Positions 1-7,498 of a DNA stretch of 64,000 bases are shown piece after piece (within the stretch, counting starts at the first letter, position 1; each line of letters begins with the position of its first letter). The notes below the pieces were generated by a model. It saw only the letters and a list, made by a program, of their open reading frames with translations. It did no database searches and was not told the origin of the DNA. Both the position numbers and the translations under genes were made by a program. Origin of the DNA: Nitrosomonadales bacterium (GTDB lineage Bacteria; Pseudomonadota; Gammaproteobacteria; Burkholderiales; Gallionellaceae); NCBI GenBank assembly GCA_016235045.1, contig JACRME010000004.1:372001-436000 (forward strand). Reading direction: 5' to 3'.

Positions 1-8
1 TCTTCACT

Positions 9-59
9 GGAGCGCCGACGGCACGGCTGACCTCAGGCCGACGAGGACGTCGGCGCTCC
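9..59. repeat. Hairpin repeat at left edge
   Basis: Perfect 11-bp inverted arms (GGAGCGCCGAC at 9-19 and its complement at 49-59) enclose 29 bases. A partial copy of the arm (CGGCGCTCCC) recurs at 970-979, beyond the 3' end of the permease at 981. It is probably a dispersed REP-like element; it lies just downstream of the LolA-like gene and could also act as a weak terminator. Confidence 0.5.
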
Positions 60-61
60 CA

Positions 62-793
62 CTATTGCATCTGCCCCAGATCGAATTCCGACGCGGCAAT
101 CTTCTTCACTTTCACCGTGCCGAACTCCATCGTCGTCTCGGCGTCGATCAGCGCATCGCGGATGGTCATCCGGCTGATGAAGGGAATGCGTTTCCCCTCA
201 TGTTCGATGGTGTTGCCGTAGTCGAAGGTCGCGGTCTTGAGCAGCTTGCCGCTCACCGAGTAAAACTCGGCCTTGACGCCCACCACACGCTGCAGGGAAA
301 CCCAGTAGCGAATCTTGTCGTAAGTCGCGCGCTTGTGCTTCGCACTAAGGTCGAGCACGTAGCAGGACTCGCCATCGATTGTTTCGGTGCCCGCCATGAC
401 TGCCTCGTAATCGCCCGCATAGTTGGTCGCCGCGATGTCGCCGTTGGCAGCCTGCCCGCTCATGCGCTGGCGCGGCGAAATGGGGATGGGCTTGGACAGG
501 CCGGGGCGCGTCATCCACATGCTGCGCTCCACCTGCAAAATCTTCGACCCCTTGAAGCGCACCGGCTCCTGCGTCTCGGCCACGCTTGAGTCGTCCACCG
601 CCTTCACCAGGATGCGTTGCGGCTCGTCTTTCTTTTCGCCGTCGCGCGATTGCAGCCTGATTTCCCACACGATGCCGGGCAGACCGCCGCCGCGTGCCTG
701 GTCGGAATCTTTGAGGATGCTGTGCGCGTCCGGTGCAGCAAAACTGGCCATGCTCCACAACGATAAAACGAAAATCTTCGATAGAGTGTTCAT
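62..793 (-). CDS. LolA-like outer membrane lipoprotein-sorting protein
   Basis: 243 residues with a Sec signal peptide (hydrophobic residues 5-18, cleavage near AFA-AP). The body, with segments such as RMSGQAANGD and YAGDYEAV, fits the LolA_like family annotated as outer membrane lipoprotein-sorting protein (PF17131-type), which folds as a periplasmic half-barrel. It is the last gene of an operon with two FtsX-type permeases and an ATPase, so it is probably the periplasmic partner of that transporter; the cargo is unknown. A Shine-Dalgarno TGAGGAAAAT precedes the ATG. A relic of another reading frame ends only a few bases upstream, in the usual operon spacing. It is distinct from the housekeeping LolA at 11160. 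Confidence 0.8.
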   Translation of the reverse strand: MNTLSKIFVLSLWSMASFAAPDAHSILKDSDQARGGGLPGIVWEIRLQSRDGEKKDEPQRILVKAVDDSSVAETQEPVRFKGSKILQVERSMWMTRPGLSKPIPISPRQRMSGQAANGDIAATNYAGDYEAVMAGTETIDGESCYVLDLSAKHKRATYDKIRYWVSLQRVVGVKAEFYSVSGKLLKTATFDYGNTIEHEGKRIPFISRMTIRDALIDAETTMEFGTVKVKKIAASEFDLGQMQ

Positions 794-800
794 ATTTTCC

Positions 801-935
801 TCAGGTTAAGCTGCCGAATCGGTCGGCTCGCATAGTTGCCATTTTGCACAACAGGGAGACCAGCACGCCCATGCCGACAATTGCTCCCATCCGTTTCATG
901 GAAGAGAACAGGCTGGTTGCCAGCACCAGCGCTTG
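801..935 (-). pseudogene. Possible 3' remnant of an RND/MMPL exporter gene
   Basis: One minus-strand frame stays open for about 45 codons and ends in TGA 8 bases before the ATG of the LolA-like gene. Its product (…LVLATSLFSSMKRMG, then GAIVGMGVLVSLLCKM) resembles the last transmembrane helix of RND/MMPL exporters, which often sit beside this LolA-like family. There is no start and the frame breaks upstream, near the hairpin at 939-956, so only the 3' tail would survive. The assignment is inference from hydrophobic pattern and context. Confidence 0.35.
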
Positions 936-938
936 CGG

Positions 939-956
939 CGTCAAGCGAGCTTGACG
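939..956. repeat. Perfect 8-bp hairpin
   Basis: CGTCAAGC, a GA loop and GCTTGACG form a perfect hairpin downstream of the permease at 981, at the point where the putative exporter relic loses its frame. There is no T-run, so it is not a classical terminator. It is more likely part of a degraded repeat together with the half-arm at 970-979. Confidence 0.4.
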
Positions 957-980
957 TGGAATTGACACTCGGCGCTCCCA

Positions 981-2243
981 TCAAACATGCCCCAGCGCAT
1001 CGATGATGTCTTTCTTTGCCGCGCGCCGCGCGGGCATATACGCCGCCAGCGTCCCCACCGCGCCAATCAGGAAAAAGGTGAAGATAATGCGCTCGACATC
1101 CAGGTCGACCAGCAACGGCATCGGGCTGACGCTGTTGGGCGGTATGTAGAAGATGTTTGCATGATTGACGCCCAAGCGCACCAGCAACGCAAGTACCAGT
1201 CCGGCGACGCAGCCGATCAGGGTCAGCAGCATGGACTCGGCCGCAAACAGGCGCACCACACCGCTGTGCTTCAGACCGATGGCGCGCAGGGTGCCGATCT
1301 CGCGTGTGCGTTCCACCACCGTCATGCCCATCGAATTCGCCACGCTGATCACCACCACCGTCAGCACGATGGAAAAGATGAAACCGAACATCATGTCGAA
1401 CATGCCATGCGCCTGATTGTAAAAATCGGACAGTTCCTGCCAGGTCTTGATCTCGACATCGAAGCCGGCGGCAATCAATTTTTTCATTAAATGGTCGCGC
1501 ATCGCTTCCGTTTGCTGCACATCGTCCAGCAGGACGATCATACGATCGGCACGACCTTCGGCATCCAGCAGGGTTCGCGCCAAAGTCAGCGATACGAATG
1601 CAAACTTGTCGTTGCTGCGCGCATTGCCGGTGTTGAATGTGTTCCCTACAGTAACGTCCAGTGAATTGGCCTGACCGCTCAGGGTATTCACCAGCATCTG
1701 GGCCTGGCTGCCCAAACTGAAGCGAAGCATTTCGACCAGACCTTCGCTCAGTCCCACTGCATCGGGGTGCGCCGGATCGAGTTTCTGCTTTACCAGGTTG
1801 CCATACCCGTGATTCATTTCAAAATCGGTCAGCACATTCTTCTGCAAACGTTCCATGGCGGCCGGCTCGATCCCCTCGGCGATGAAAATGGTACTTACGC
1901 GTCCGTTGCTGACCAGCCCGCTCATTGCCAGACGCGGCGAGATCAGCTCGACGTGCTTTTCATCCTTCAATAGTTTGGTGATCGCCTCGACTTCCGCAGC
2001 GGTCAGCATATAGCGCTCTGGGTCGAGCTTGCCTTCCGTGCGCATGCCTCGCTTGTTCAAAACCAGGTGTCCCAGCATCTCGCCGTGGATGGCCAGGCGC
2101 GAAAGGCTGCCATACACGTTGTGCGTATATCCTGCGAACAGCGCGATAGCCGAGAAGCCGAGTGCGATGGAGAGCAGCGTCACCAGCGAACGGCGGCGGT
2201 TGCGCAGCAGGCCGCGCATTGCAAGTTTGAACATATTCTTCAT
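981..2243 (-). CDS. ABC transporter permease, FtsX/MacB-LolE type (copy A)
   Basis: 420 residues: an N-terminal helix (about 17-37), a large periplasmic domain and three C-terminal helices (about 280-400) with the FtsX signature ERTREIGTLRAIGL on the cytoplasmic side. It should couple ATP hydrolysis to moving a lipophilic or periplasmic substrate rather than pumping it across the inner membrane. It aligns without gaps over its whole length to the permease at 2371, so the pair arose by tandem duplication and may act as a heterodimer. Its ATG overlaps the stop of a relic ATPase end (ATGA), which shows it once followed its own ATPase gene. Confidence 0.88.
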   Translation of the reverse strand: MKNMFKLAMRGLLRNRRRSLVTLLSIALGFSAIALFAGYTHNVYGSLSRLAIHGEMLGHLVLNKRGMRTEGKLDPERYMLTAAEVEAITKLLKDEKHVELISPRLAMSGLVSNGRVSTIFIAEGIEPAAMERLQKNVLTDFEMNHGYGNLVKQKLDPAHPDAVGLSEGLVEMLRFSLGSQAQMLVNTLSGQANSLDVTVGNTFNTGNARSNDKFAFVSLTLARTLLDAEGRADRMIVLLDDVQQTEAMRDHLMKKLIAAGFDVEIKTWQELSDFYNQAHGMFDMMFGFIFSIVLTVVVISVANSMGMTVVERTREIGTLRAIGLKHSGVVRLFAAESMLLTLIGCVAGLVLALLVRLGVNHANIFYIPPNSVSPMPLLVDLDVERIIFTFFLIGAVGTLAAYMPARRAAKKDIIDALGHV

Positions 2244-2287
2244 GCTGTCACCTCATCGCGCACGATATTGCCTTCCCGCAAAAGTTG
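2240..2287 (-). pseudogene. C-terminal remnant of a duplicated ABC ATPase gene
   Basis: Read on the minus strand, these bases encode QLLREGNIVRDEVTA and a stop. This closely matches the end of the intact ATPase at 3779 (ILLRDGNIVSDEVMA). The relic stop overlaps the ATG of permease A as ATGA, the coupling expected of an ATPase-permease pair. The upstream side of the relic is cut exactly where the repeat at 2288 begins. I infer that an ATPase-permease module was duplicated and the second ATPase then lost by deletion or repeat-mediated recombination. Confidence 0.75.
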
Positions 2288-2367
2288 GTAGGGTGGGCAC
2301 GTTTTTTGTGCCCACGCGTACACCATTCACCGTTAACCGCGTGGGCACAAAAGCGTGCCCACCCTAC
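2288..2367. repeat. GTAGGGTGGGCAC nested inverted repeat, copy 1
   Basis: An 80-bp element bounded by GTAGGGTGGGCACG and its complement, with an inner pair of TGCCCACGCG and CGCGTGGGCA. A second copy lies at 8905-8982 before serS with the same outer and inner arms. It behaves as a non-coding dispersed element and abuts the ATPase remnant at 2287. Confidence 0.8.
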
Positions 2368-2370
2368 GTC

Positions 2371-3633
2371 TTATACATGCCCCAATGCATCGATGATGTC
2401 CTTCTTCGCGGCACGTTTGGCAGGCATGTATGCTGCCAGCGTCCCCACAATCCCCATCAGGATGAAGGTGAAGATGGTGCGCCCGACATCCAGGTCGACC
2501 AGCAGCGGTACCGGGCTGGCGCTGTTGGGCGGAACATAGGAGATGTTCGCCACGTTGACGCCCCAGCGCACCAGCAGGGAGATCGCCAGTCCGGTGACGC
2601 AGCCGATCAGCGTCAGCAGCATCGACTCCAAGGTGAACAACCGTATCACGCCGCTGCGTTTGAGGCCGATGGCGCGCAGCGTGCCAATCTCGCGCGTGCG
2701 CTCCACCACGGTCATGCCCATGGAATTCGCCACGCTCATGATGACCACGGTCAGCACGATGGAGAAGATGAAGCCGAAGATCATGTCGAACATGCCGTGC
2801 ACCTGATTGTAGAAATCGGACAACTCCTGCCAGGTCAGTATTTCGACATCGAAGCCCGCCGCCGTCAGCTTCGCCTGCAGGCGGTCGCGCAGCGCCTCGG
2901 TCTGGTTCACGTCGTCCAGCAGGATGGTCAGCCGCTGCGCGCGCCCTTCCGCATCCAGCAGGCTGCGCGCCAGCGCCAGCGAAACAAAGGCGAACTTGTC
3001 GTTGCTGCCCGCATTGCCGGTGTTGAAAGACTTGGCCAGCGTGATGTCGGCAGCATTGGCCTGCCCGCTCAGCGTGTTGACCAGCACCTGCGCCTGTTCG
3101 CCCTCCTTGAGGTGCAGCATCTCGACCAGCCCGTCGCTCAGGCTGACCACCTCGGGCCTGTCCTTGTCCAGGCGCATGCGCATGTTGTCGAACATGCCGC
3201 TCTTGCGTTCAGTCTCGGTCAGCGATCCTTCGCGCAGCTTCACCACCGCCTCCGGCTCGATACCCTCGGCGATGAAGATGGTGCTGGCGCGACCGTTACT
3301 GACCAGCCCGCTCATGCCCAGACGCGGCGCGACCAGCTTGACGTGATCCTCGGCGCCGACCAGCTTGCTGATCGCGGCAACTTCCTGCGCGGTGAGCAGG
3401 TAACGCTCCGGATCGAGCTTGCCTTCCTTGCGCATGCCCTGCTTGTACAGCGTCAGGTGGCCCAGCATCTCGCCGTGGATGGACTGGCGGCCGAGGCCGT
3501 CGTAGACGTTGTGGGTGTAGCCCGCGAACAGGGCGATGGCGGAAAAACCGAAAGCAATGGCCAGCAATGTCACCATCGAGCGGCGGCGGTTGCGCATCAG
3601 GCCGCGCAGGGCCAGTTTGATCATATTGTTCAT
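2371..3633 (-). CDS. ABC transporter permease, FtsX/MacB-LolE type (copy B)
   Basis: 420 residues with the same architecture as the permease at 981: one N-terminal helix, a roughly 240-residue periplasmic domain and three C-terminal helices, with ERTREIGTLRAIGL and a C-terminal AKKDIIDALGHV shared by both. The periplasmic domain differs more than the membrane parts, as expected if the two copies contact different partners. It follows the intact ATPase in the operon, separated by a 117-bp inverted-repeat element. A GGAGAC Shine-Dalgarno precedes the ATG. Role: membrane subunit of an ATP-driven mechanotransmission or lipoprotein-release type transporter. Confidence 0.88.
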   Translation of the reverse strand: MNNMIKLALRGLMRNRRRSMVTLLAIAFGFSAIALFAGYTHNVYDGLGRQSIHGEMLGHLTLYKQGMRKEGKLDPERYLLTAQEVAAISKLVGAEDHVKLVAPRLGMSGLVSNGRASTIFIAEGIEPEAVVKLREGSLTETERKSGMFDNMRMRLDKDRPEVVSLSDGLVEMLHLKEGEQAQVLVNTLSGQANAADITLAKSFNTGNAGSNDKFAFVSLALARSLLDAEGRAQRLTILLDDVNQTEALRDRLQAKLTAAGFDVEILTWQELSDFYNQVHGMFDMIFGFIFSIVLTVVIMSVANSMGMTVVERTREIGTLRAIGLKRSGVIRLFTLESMLLTLIGCVTGLAISLLVRWGVNVANISYVPPNSASPVPLLVDLDVGRTIFTFILMGIVGTLAAYMPAKRAAKKDIIDALGHV

Positions 3634-3650
3634 GCTGTCTCCACGGCTAT

Positions 3651-3767
3651 CGTCATTCCGGCGGAGGCCGGAATCCAGTCAATCAGAAAACTCCCTTGCG
3701 TAGCAAGGACAGAACCCAAAGGCATATTGAATAAAAGCGCTGGATTCCGGCCTCCGCCGGAATGACG
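3651..3767. repeat. 117-bp element with perfect 28-bp terminal inverted repeats
   Basis: The ends (3651-3678 and 3740-3767) begin CGTCATTCCGGCGGAGGCC and are exact complements over 28 bases. The core has no meaningful frame. The element separates the ATPase from permease B. On the ATPase side a second permease start (ATGAAGAATC) overlaps the ATPase stop, so the beginning of the permease is present on both sides. The size and structure are those of a MITE-like or Correia-like non-autonomous element. Confidence 0.8.
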
Positions 3768-3778
3768 GTTAAGATTCT

Positions 3779-4486
3779 TCATGCCATCACCTCATCGCTC
3801 ACGATATTGCCGTCGCGCAACAGTATCTTCCGGTCCACATGGTCGAGCAGGCGCTGGTCGTGCGTGGTGAACACGAAGGTCACCTTGCGCGCACGGTTCA
3901 TCTCGCGCATCAGCTCCACCACCATGCGGCTGTTCTCGGAATCCAGGTTGGCGGTCGGCTCGTCGGCGATGACCAGTTTGGGATCGACCACCAGCGCACG
4001 CGCGATGGCGACGCGCTGGCGCTGCCCGCCGGAAAGCTTGTCCGGCAACGAACCTTTGAACTTGTCCAGCCCCACATCCACCAGCGCCGCGGCGGCGCGT
4101 TCGCGCGCCTCCTGCTCGGCCACGCCCTGTATCTGCAAAGGCAGCATCACGTTCTCCAGCGCGGAAAGCACCGGCACCAGGTTGAAGTTCTGGAACACGA
4201 AGCCTAGCTTCCTGCTGCGGAACTCGGTGAGCGCATCGTCGTCCAGCACGCGCGTGTCCTGCTCGTCGAAGTGCACCTCGCCCTCGGTGGGTGCGTCGAT
4301 CAGGCCGATGATGTTCATCAGTGTGGATTTACCGCTGCCGGACGGCCCCCACACGGCGAGGAACTCGCCCGCATGGATGTCCAGCGAGATGCTGTTCAGC
4401 GCGTCGATGGTGGTCTCGCCCAGCAGGAAACGGCGTTTGATGTTGCGCAACTTCAGGATCGGCGGATGGTTGGTGTTATCGCTCAT
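3779..4486 (-). CDS. ABC transporter ATP-binding protein, MacB/LolD type
   Basis: 235 residues from the ATG at 4486, chosen over a TTG 12 bases upstream because GAGG is well placed before it. Walker A GPSGSGKS is at about 47-54, the Q-loop in VFQNFN near 98-102, signature LSGGQ at 151-155, Walker B LVIADEP at about 171-177 and the H-loop TTHD at 207-210. It powers the two FtsX-type permeases downstream. It starts 8 bases after the DUF2141 gene, so the two are co-transcribed. Its stop overlaps a vestigial permease start (ATGA). Substrate unknown; the LolA-like protein in the operon suggests lipid or lipoprotein handling. Confidence 0.9.
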   Translation of the reverse strand: MSDNTNHPPILKLRNIKRRFLLGETTIDALNSISLDIHAGEFLAVWGPSGSGKSTLMNIIGLIDAPTEGEVHFDEQDTRVLDDDALTEFRSRKLGFVFQNFNLVPVLSALENVMLPLQIQGVAEQEARERAAAALVDVGLDKFKGSLPDKLSGGQRQRVAIARALVVDPKLVIADEPTANLDSENSRMVVELMREMNRARKVTFVFTTHDQRLLDHVDRKILLRDGNIVSDEVMA

Positions 4487-4494
4487 ATTCGGCC

Positions 4495-4914
4495 TCAATG
4501 TAGATGAATGGATTTAGTGGCGGCATTTTCGCCGATATCGAAGGCGGCTTCAGTAAAATCTGGCGGACCAAACATGCCGCGGGCATCGTTGGTAAAACCG
4601 TAATTCTCTTTTGGCACTCCCAGGAAATTCTTGTCCTGCCTGCCGTTCTTGTTGTTATCGACATAGACCGCCACGGCATATTTGCCGGGAGGCAAGTCGG
4701 TAATGACCACAGTCAGCTTGTCGCCAGTCGCCTCGTTTACGACACCCCGATAGAACTTTTCGTCCGAGGGAAACTGCTCCGGCGCATTGGCGGAATAGAC
4801 GGCCACGCGTATCTGGTTGCCCGCCATGCCTTTTCCTTCAAGTTCCAGCGTCAGTTCCGCGGCCTGGACGGCAAAGGCCGACAACAGCGCCGAAACGAAC
4901 AATGCGTACCTCAT
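4495..4914 (-). CDS. DUF2141 family exported protein
   Basis: 139 residues from the ATG at 4914, which has a strong GGCAGGAGG site and a signal peptide (MRYALFVSALLSAFAVQA). The mature part is a small beta-sandwich-like domain with the DUF2141 hallmarks VYVDNNKNGRQDKNFLGVPK and YGFTNDARG. The family is uncharacterised and is predicted periplasmic. It is the first gene of the ABC/LolA-like operon, so it may be an accessory factor of that export system. An upstream extension of 41 codons remains open but is rejected because it reads through a repeat-like region. Confidence 0.85.
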   Translation of the reverse strand: MRYALFVSALLSAFAVQAAELTLELEGKGMAGNQIRVAVYSANAPEQFPSDEKFYRGVVNEATGDKLTVVITDLPPGKYAVAVYVDNNKNGRQDKNFLGVPKENYGFTNDARGMFGPPDFTEAAFDIGENAATKSIHLH

Positions 4915-4942
4915 ATTGCCTCCTGCCTTGATGACAGGATGA

Positions 4943-5007
4943 ACTCTAAACAAGCGGGGTGGGAATGGGTAGCGCCTTGCGACGAAACGCGGGAATCGCG
5001 GAGCGAA
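4943..5007 (-). promoter_or_regulatory. Upstream module shared with the gene at 6364 (copy 1)
   Basis: Read on the minus strand: TTCGCTCC, 9 bases, GCGTTTCGTCGC, 26 bases, TGTTTAGAGT, then 28 bases to the ATG of the DUF2141 gene. Exactly the same blocks with exactly the same three spacings precede the BamA-like gene (7499-7563). By hand count 44 of 65 positions agree with no gaps. It is either a shared promoter or regulator target or a duplicated segment. The rest of 4915-5169 holds only this module and the dyad at 5112. Confidence 0.5.
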
Positions 5008-5111
5008 TGGAGTGGCCTGACCCATTCGGCCGTTCAATTTTTCTCCGATGCACCCACCCAGTTTGTTATAAAGTGTAGCGCCATTTTCTTGACGTATATT
5101 TGATTGACGGC

Positions 5112-5141
5112 ATTACATCCCGCTTTCATGACGGATGTAAT
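5112..5141. promoter_or_regulatory. Inverted repeat upstream of the lipoprotein gene
   Basis: Perfect 9-bp arms (ATTACATCC and GGATGTAAT) flank 12 bases, ending 28 bases before the lipoprotein ATG. A TTGACG hexamer lies just upstream at about 5089. The form is that of an operator for a dimeric regulator or a short mRNA hairpin. No regulator gene for it is visible. Confidence 0.4.
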
Positions 5142-5169
5142 AATTTACCGAACAGACCAGGAGTTTGCC

Positions 5170-5514
5170 ATGCGACTTTCAAAAGTAATGTTTGCCATCG
5201 CTGCCATAGTGCCGCTGATTGCCGGACTGAGTGGATGTGCCAGCGCCATCATCGGGGTGCGCGAGGGAGCGGATCGGGTGTCTTTGGCGGAAGCAGACCA
5301 AGTTGGCAGTTGCCAGCCCAAGGGGGGAACCACGATCAGCATTTTTGCCAAAGCGGGAATTACCGGAATCACGCGTGCTGAAAAAGACGTGGAAGCCAAT
5401 ATGTATCAAATGGCACGCAATTATGCGGTAGACGTTGGGGCTGATACGGTCGTGAAGGGTGAGTCGCCGGAACTCGGCAAGCGCGCTTTTCAAATGTACA
5501 AATGCCGGCCTTGA
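5170..5514 (+). CDS. DUF4156-like small lipoprotein
   Basis: 114 residues. The ATG at 5170 is chosen because AGGAG lies 6 bases upstream and it begins a lipoprotein signal peptide ending LIAGLSGC, with Cys as the first mature residue. The body (VGSCQPKGGTT…, YQMARNYAVDVGADTVV, MYKC) resembles the DUF4156/RcsF-like group of small outer membrane lipoproteins with paired cysteines. It is transcribed alone, convergent with acpH and divergent from the DUF2141 operon. Function unknown; an envelope-stress role is possible by analogy only. Confidence 0.7.
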   Translation: MRLSKVMFAIAAIVPLIAGLSGCASAIIGVREGADRVSLAEADQVGSCQPKGGTTISIFAKAGITGITRAEKDVEANMYQMARNYAVDVGADTVVKGESPELGKRAFQMYKCRP

Positions 5515-5538
5515 TTGATCCTGAAGACCTTAATTCAA

Positions 5539-5659
5539 GCCACCGAGTTCACAGAGAACGAAGCGGTTTCCCCATGTTTCGCGGACTCACCCGAAAGGTG
5601 AATCGCAATTTTGAGACAACCGTTTGTTTCTCCACTGTGATCTCAGTGTGCTCTGTGGC
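5539..5659. repeat. CCACAGAG-type inverted repeat, degenerate copy
   Basis: The outer parts (CACCGAGTTCACAGAGAAC and GTGTGCTCTGTGGC) match the element found three times in the biotin operon, but the core is longer and diverged. It fills the gap between the lipoprotein gene and acpH, which converge here. Confidence 0.55.
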
Positions 5660-5672
5660 TAACTGGGTTTTT

Positions 5673-6284
5673 TCAGGTTGATGCCTGTTGTTGCGGCGGC
5701 GACCTGCCGGAACCCCACTGCCGACAGAACTCGCCAGTGTCGGCCAGCCACTCATCGAAGTCCCCGGCAAATCCATCGGCGTCCGCAAGGAACTCCTGTT
5801 CGCCGTGCATCAGCGGATTCGGTTGCCGGGCGCGGCGCGACATGCGGGCCAGCACGTCGGCGATGCCGTCGATTTGCGCATAACTCGTCAGCCAGTCCTC
5901 TTTCGCCATCAGCAGCAATGCTGGATGTGCGGAAGCGGGAAGCTCGTTCAGCCGTTCGCGGATCAAGCCATAAACCGCTTCGCAATACTCATCCAGCGGC
6001 TGACTGTGTATGGCGGCCCAGTTTCGCGCCAGCAGATGGTCGTAGAACACATCAACGAGCACGCCGGCATAGCGTCTGCGTTCCGGCGAAACGCGGGAGC
6101 GGCTGCGATTGAAGGCCGGATGCGTTTCGGCAAAGTGGTCGATGGCGCGATGCAGGGCGACGCCCTGTGCCAGGTCGCCCGGCAAAGCCCCGGGCAACGT
6201 GCCTTTGATCCAGTCGCCGACGACTCCGCCCACGATCAGGGCGGGCGTGTCACCGGCGAGCAGGGCGTGGGCGAGGAAGTTCAA
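5673..6284 (-). CDS. acpH: Acyl carrier protein phosphodiesterase (AcpH family)
   Basis: 203 residues opening with the family signature MNFLAHALLAGD and containing GGVVGDWIKG, LHRAIDHFAETHP and VLVDVFYDHLLARNW. The conserved His and Asp residues of these motifs belong to the HD-like metal site of AcpH (DUF479). The enzyme removes the 4'-phosphopantetheine group from holo-ACP in the cytosol and counteracts ACP synthase. It stands alone between a lipoprotein gene and a porin-like gene. The length matches the family (about 190-200). Confidence 0.88.
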   Translation of the reverse strand: MNFLAHALLAGDTPALIVGGVVGDWIKGTLPGALPGDLAQGVALHRAIDHFAETHPAFNRSRSRVSPERRRYAGVLVDVFYDHLLARNWAAIHSQPLDEYCEAVYGLIRERLNELPASAHPALLLMAKEDWLTSYAQIDGIADVLARMSRRARQPNPLMHGEQEFLADADGFAGDFDEWLADTGEFCRQWGSGRSPPQQQAST

Positions 6285-6363
6285 GGGCGGCGCACAGGTT
6301 CATAGGTTGCACCAGAATATTTCAAGGCGGAGATTTAGGGAAGCTCTTGAAGCCGTCCGCCCC

Positions 6364-7470
6364 TCAAAACGCTTCCCGCACATTGATGATCCCGTTCATG
6401 CCGTGGTCGACCCAGGCAACATCGGCGCGCACGTTGAAGCGCTGGCTCGGGTTCAGGGCATAACGGAAGCCTACGCCCACACTGGCGATGAGGCGGCTGG
6501 CGCCCATGTCGCCCAGCGTCGGCGCAACCTTGGCGGCTTCGGCGAATACGGTGCCGGAGAATCTGCCGTGTATCGGCGCGCGCAATTCCGATTGCAGCGC
6601 GAGCATGTCGTTGTCGCGGTAGCGGCCGTTCTCGATGCCGCGCAGGATCAGGGTGCCATCCGGCGAAGAGAGATAGCGGAACGGCACGTCGCCGTAGGCG
6701 CGGCGGACGGTGGCGGCCAGCGCGAGTACCGAGTCCCTTACCACGTCGGTCTTGCGGAAATAGCGGAAATCCCAGTTCTGCTGGCTGAAGGCCAGATCGC
6801 TGCCCAGCCCGGCGGTGTAGTTGACGTAACGGTAGCGCGCCACGACGCCTTCGGTGGGGGAGTTGGTGTTGTCGCGCGTGTCGTAGCCACCTTCCACGCC
6901 CATACCGTTGTAGGTGCCGTCGGTGGAACCGGGGACACGGCCCGTTTCCAGCAGGCCCCCGCCCTGCAGCGTTGTCCGGCTTTTGTCGAACACGCCGAGG
7001 ATATCCAGCACGAAGGTTTCGTTGAAACGCCGTTCCAGGGTCAGGCTGCCCTGCAGCAAGGATGACTTGTATTTATCGGCGACATCGGGGGAATCGGCTC
7101 CGATGCCGTAATAGTTTGCCTGCCACAGGCTGCGGCTCACCATCGCATTCAGTCGATAGCGCCCGGCGTCGAAGAAGACATTCGGAGAAATCTGGAGTGC
7201 GTATTGCCCCTTGGTCGTCCCGAAGAGCATGGTGTCGATGGTCGATGCCTGCTTTCCCGGCCCGTCCGCCGGAAAGAAATAGAACAGCATGCCACCCAGC
7301 ATCTGGCCGGTTTCCGGGCTGCTGGCGATGACCGGGAAGGCTGCCCAACGCTGCTGGTCTGCTGCAGCGTCTGGTTTTGGTTGTGCGCCCGGCTCTGGTT
7401 CGGCATGCCCTGCCAAAGACAATGACAGCAGGCATGCAGTGAGCGCGCTGCGCATACAGGATCGTTTCAT
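6364..7470 (-). CDS. BamA/TamA-family (D15-like) outer membrane beta-barrel protein
   Basis: 368 residues from the ATG at 7470 (GGGGAGC site, signal peptide to about residue 23). There is no clear POTRA region; the protein is almost all barrel, with alternating strands and the surface-antigen signature YDTRDNTNSPTEG plus a late TLILRGIENGRYRD…QSELRAP segment typical of the D15 domain. It ends in Phe (VREAF), as outer membrane proteins inserted by BAM usually do. It shares its upstream module with the DUF2141 gene, which suggests common control. Substrate or function unknown; a barrel-only BamA-like protein could be a pore or a lipid-handling protein. Confidence 0.8.
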   Translation of the reverse strand: MKRSCMRSALTACLLSLSLAGHAEPEPGAQPKPDAAADQQRWAAFPVIASSPETGQMLGGMLFYFFPADGPGKQASTIDTMLFGTTKGQYALQISPNVFFDAGRYRLNAMVSRSLWQANYYGIGADSPDVADKYKSSLLQGSLTLERRFNETFVLDILGVFDKSRTTLQGGGLLETGRVPGSTDGTYNGMGVEGGYDTRDNTNSPTEGVVARYRYVNYTAGLGSDLAFSQQNWDFRYFRKTDVVRDSVLALAATVRRAYGDVPFRYLSSPDGTLILRGIENGRYRDNDMLALQSELRAPIHGRFSGTVFAEAAKVAPTLGDMGASRLIASVGVGFRYALNPSQRFNVRADVAWVDHGMNGIINVREAF

Positions 7471-7498
7471 CGTTGCTCCCCTTGGCTGTGATGAAAGC

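Noticed and set aside
2029-3765. Plus-strand frame of 578 codons across the ABC permeases
   Set aside because: Antisense shadow over permease B and the gap. It includes repeat sequence and has no domain features.
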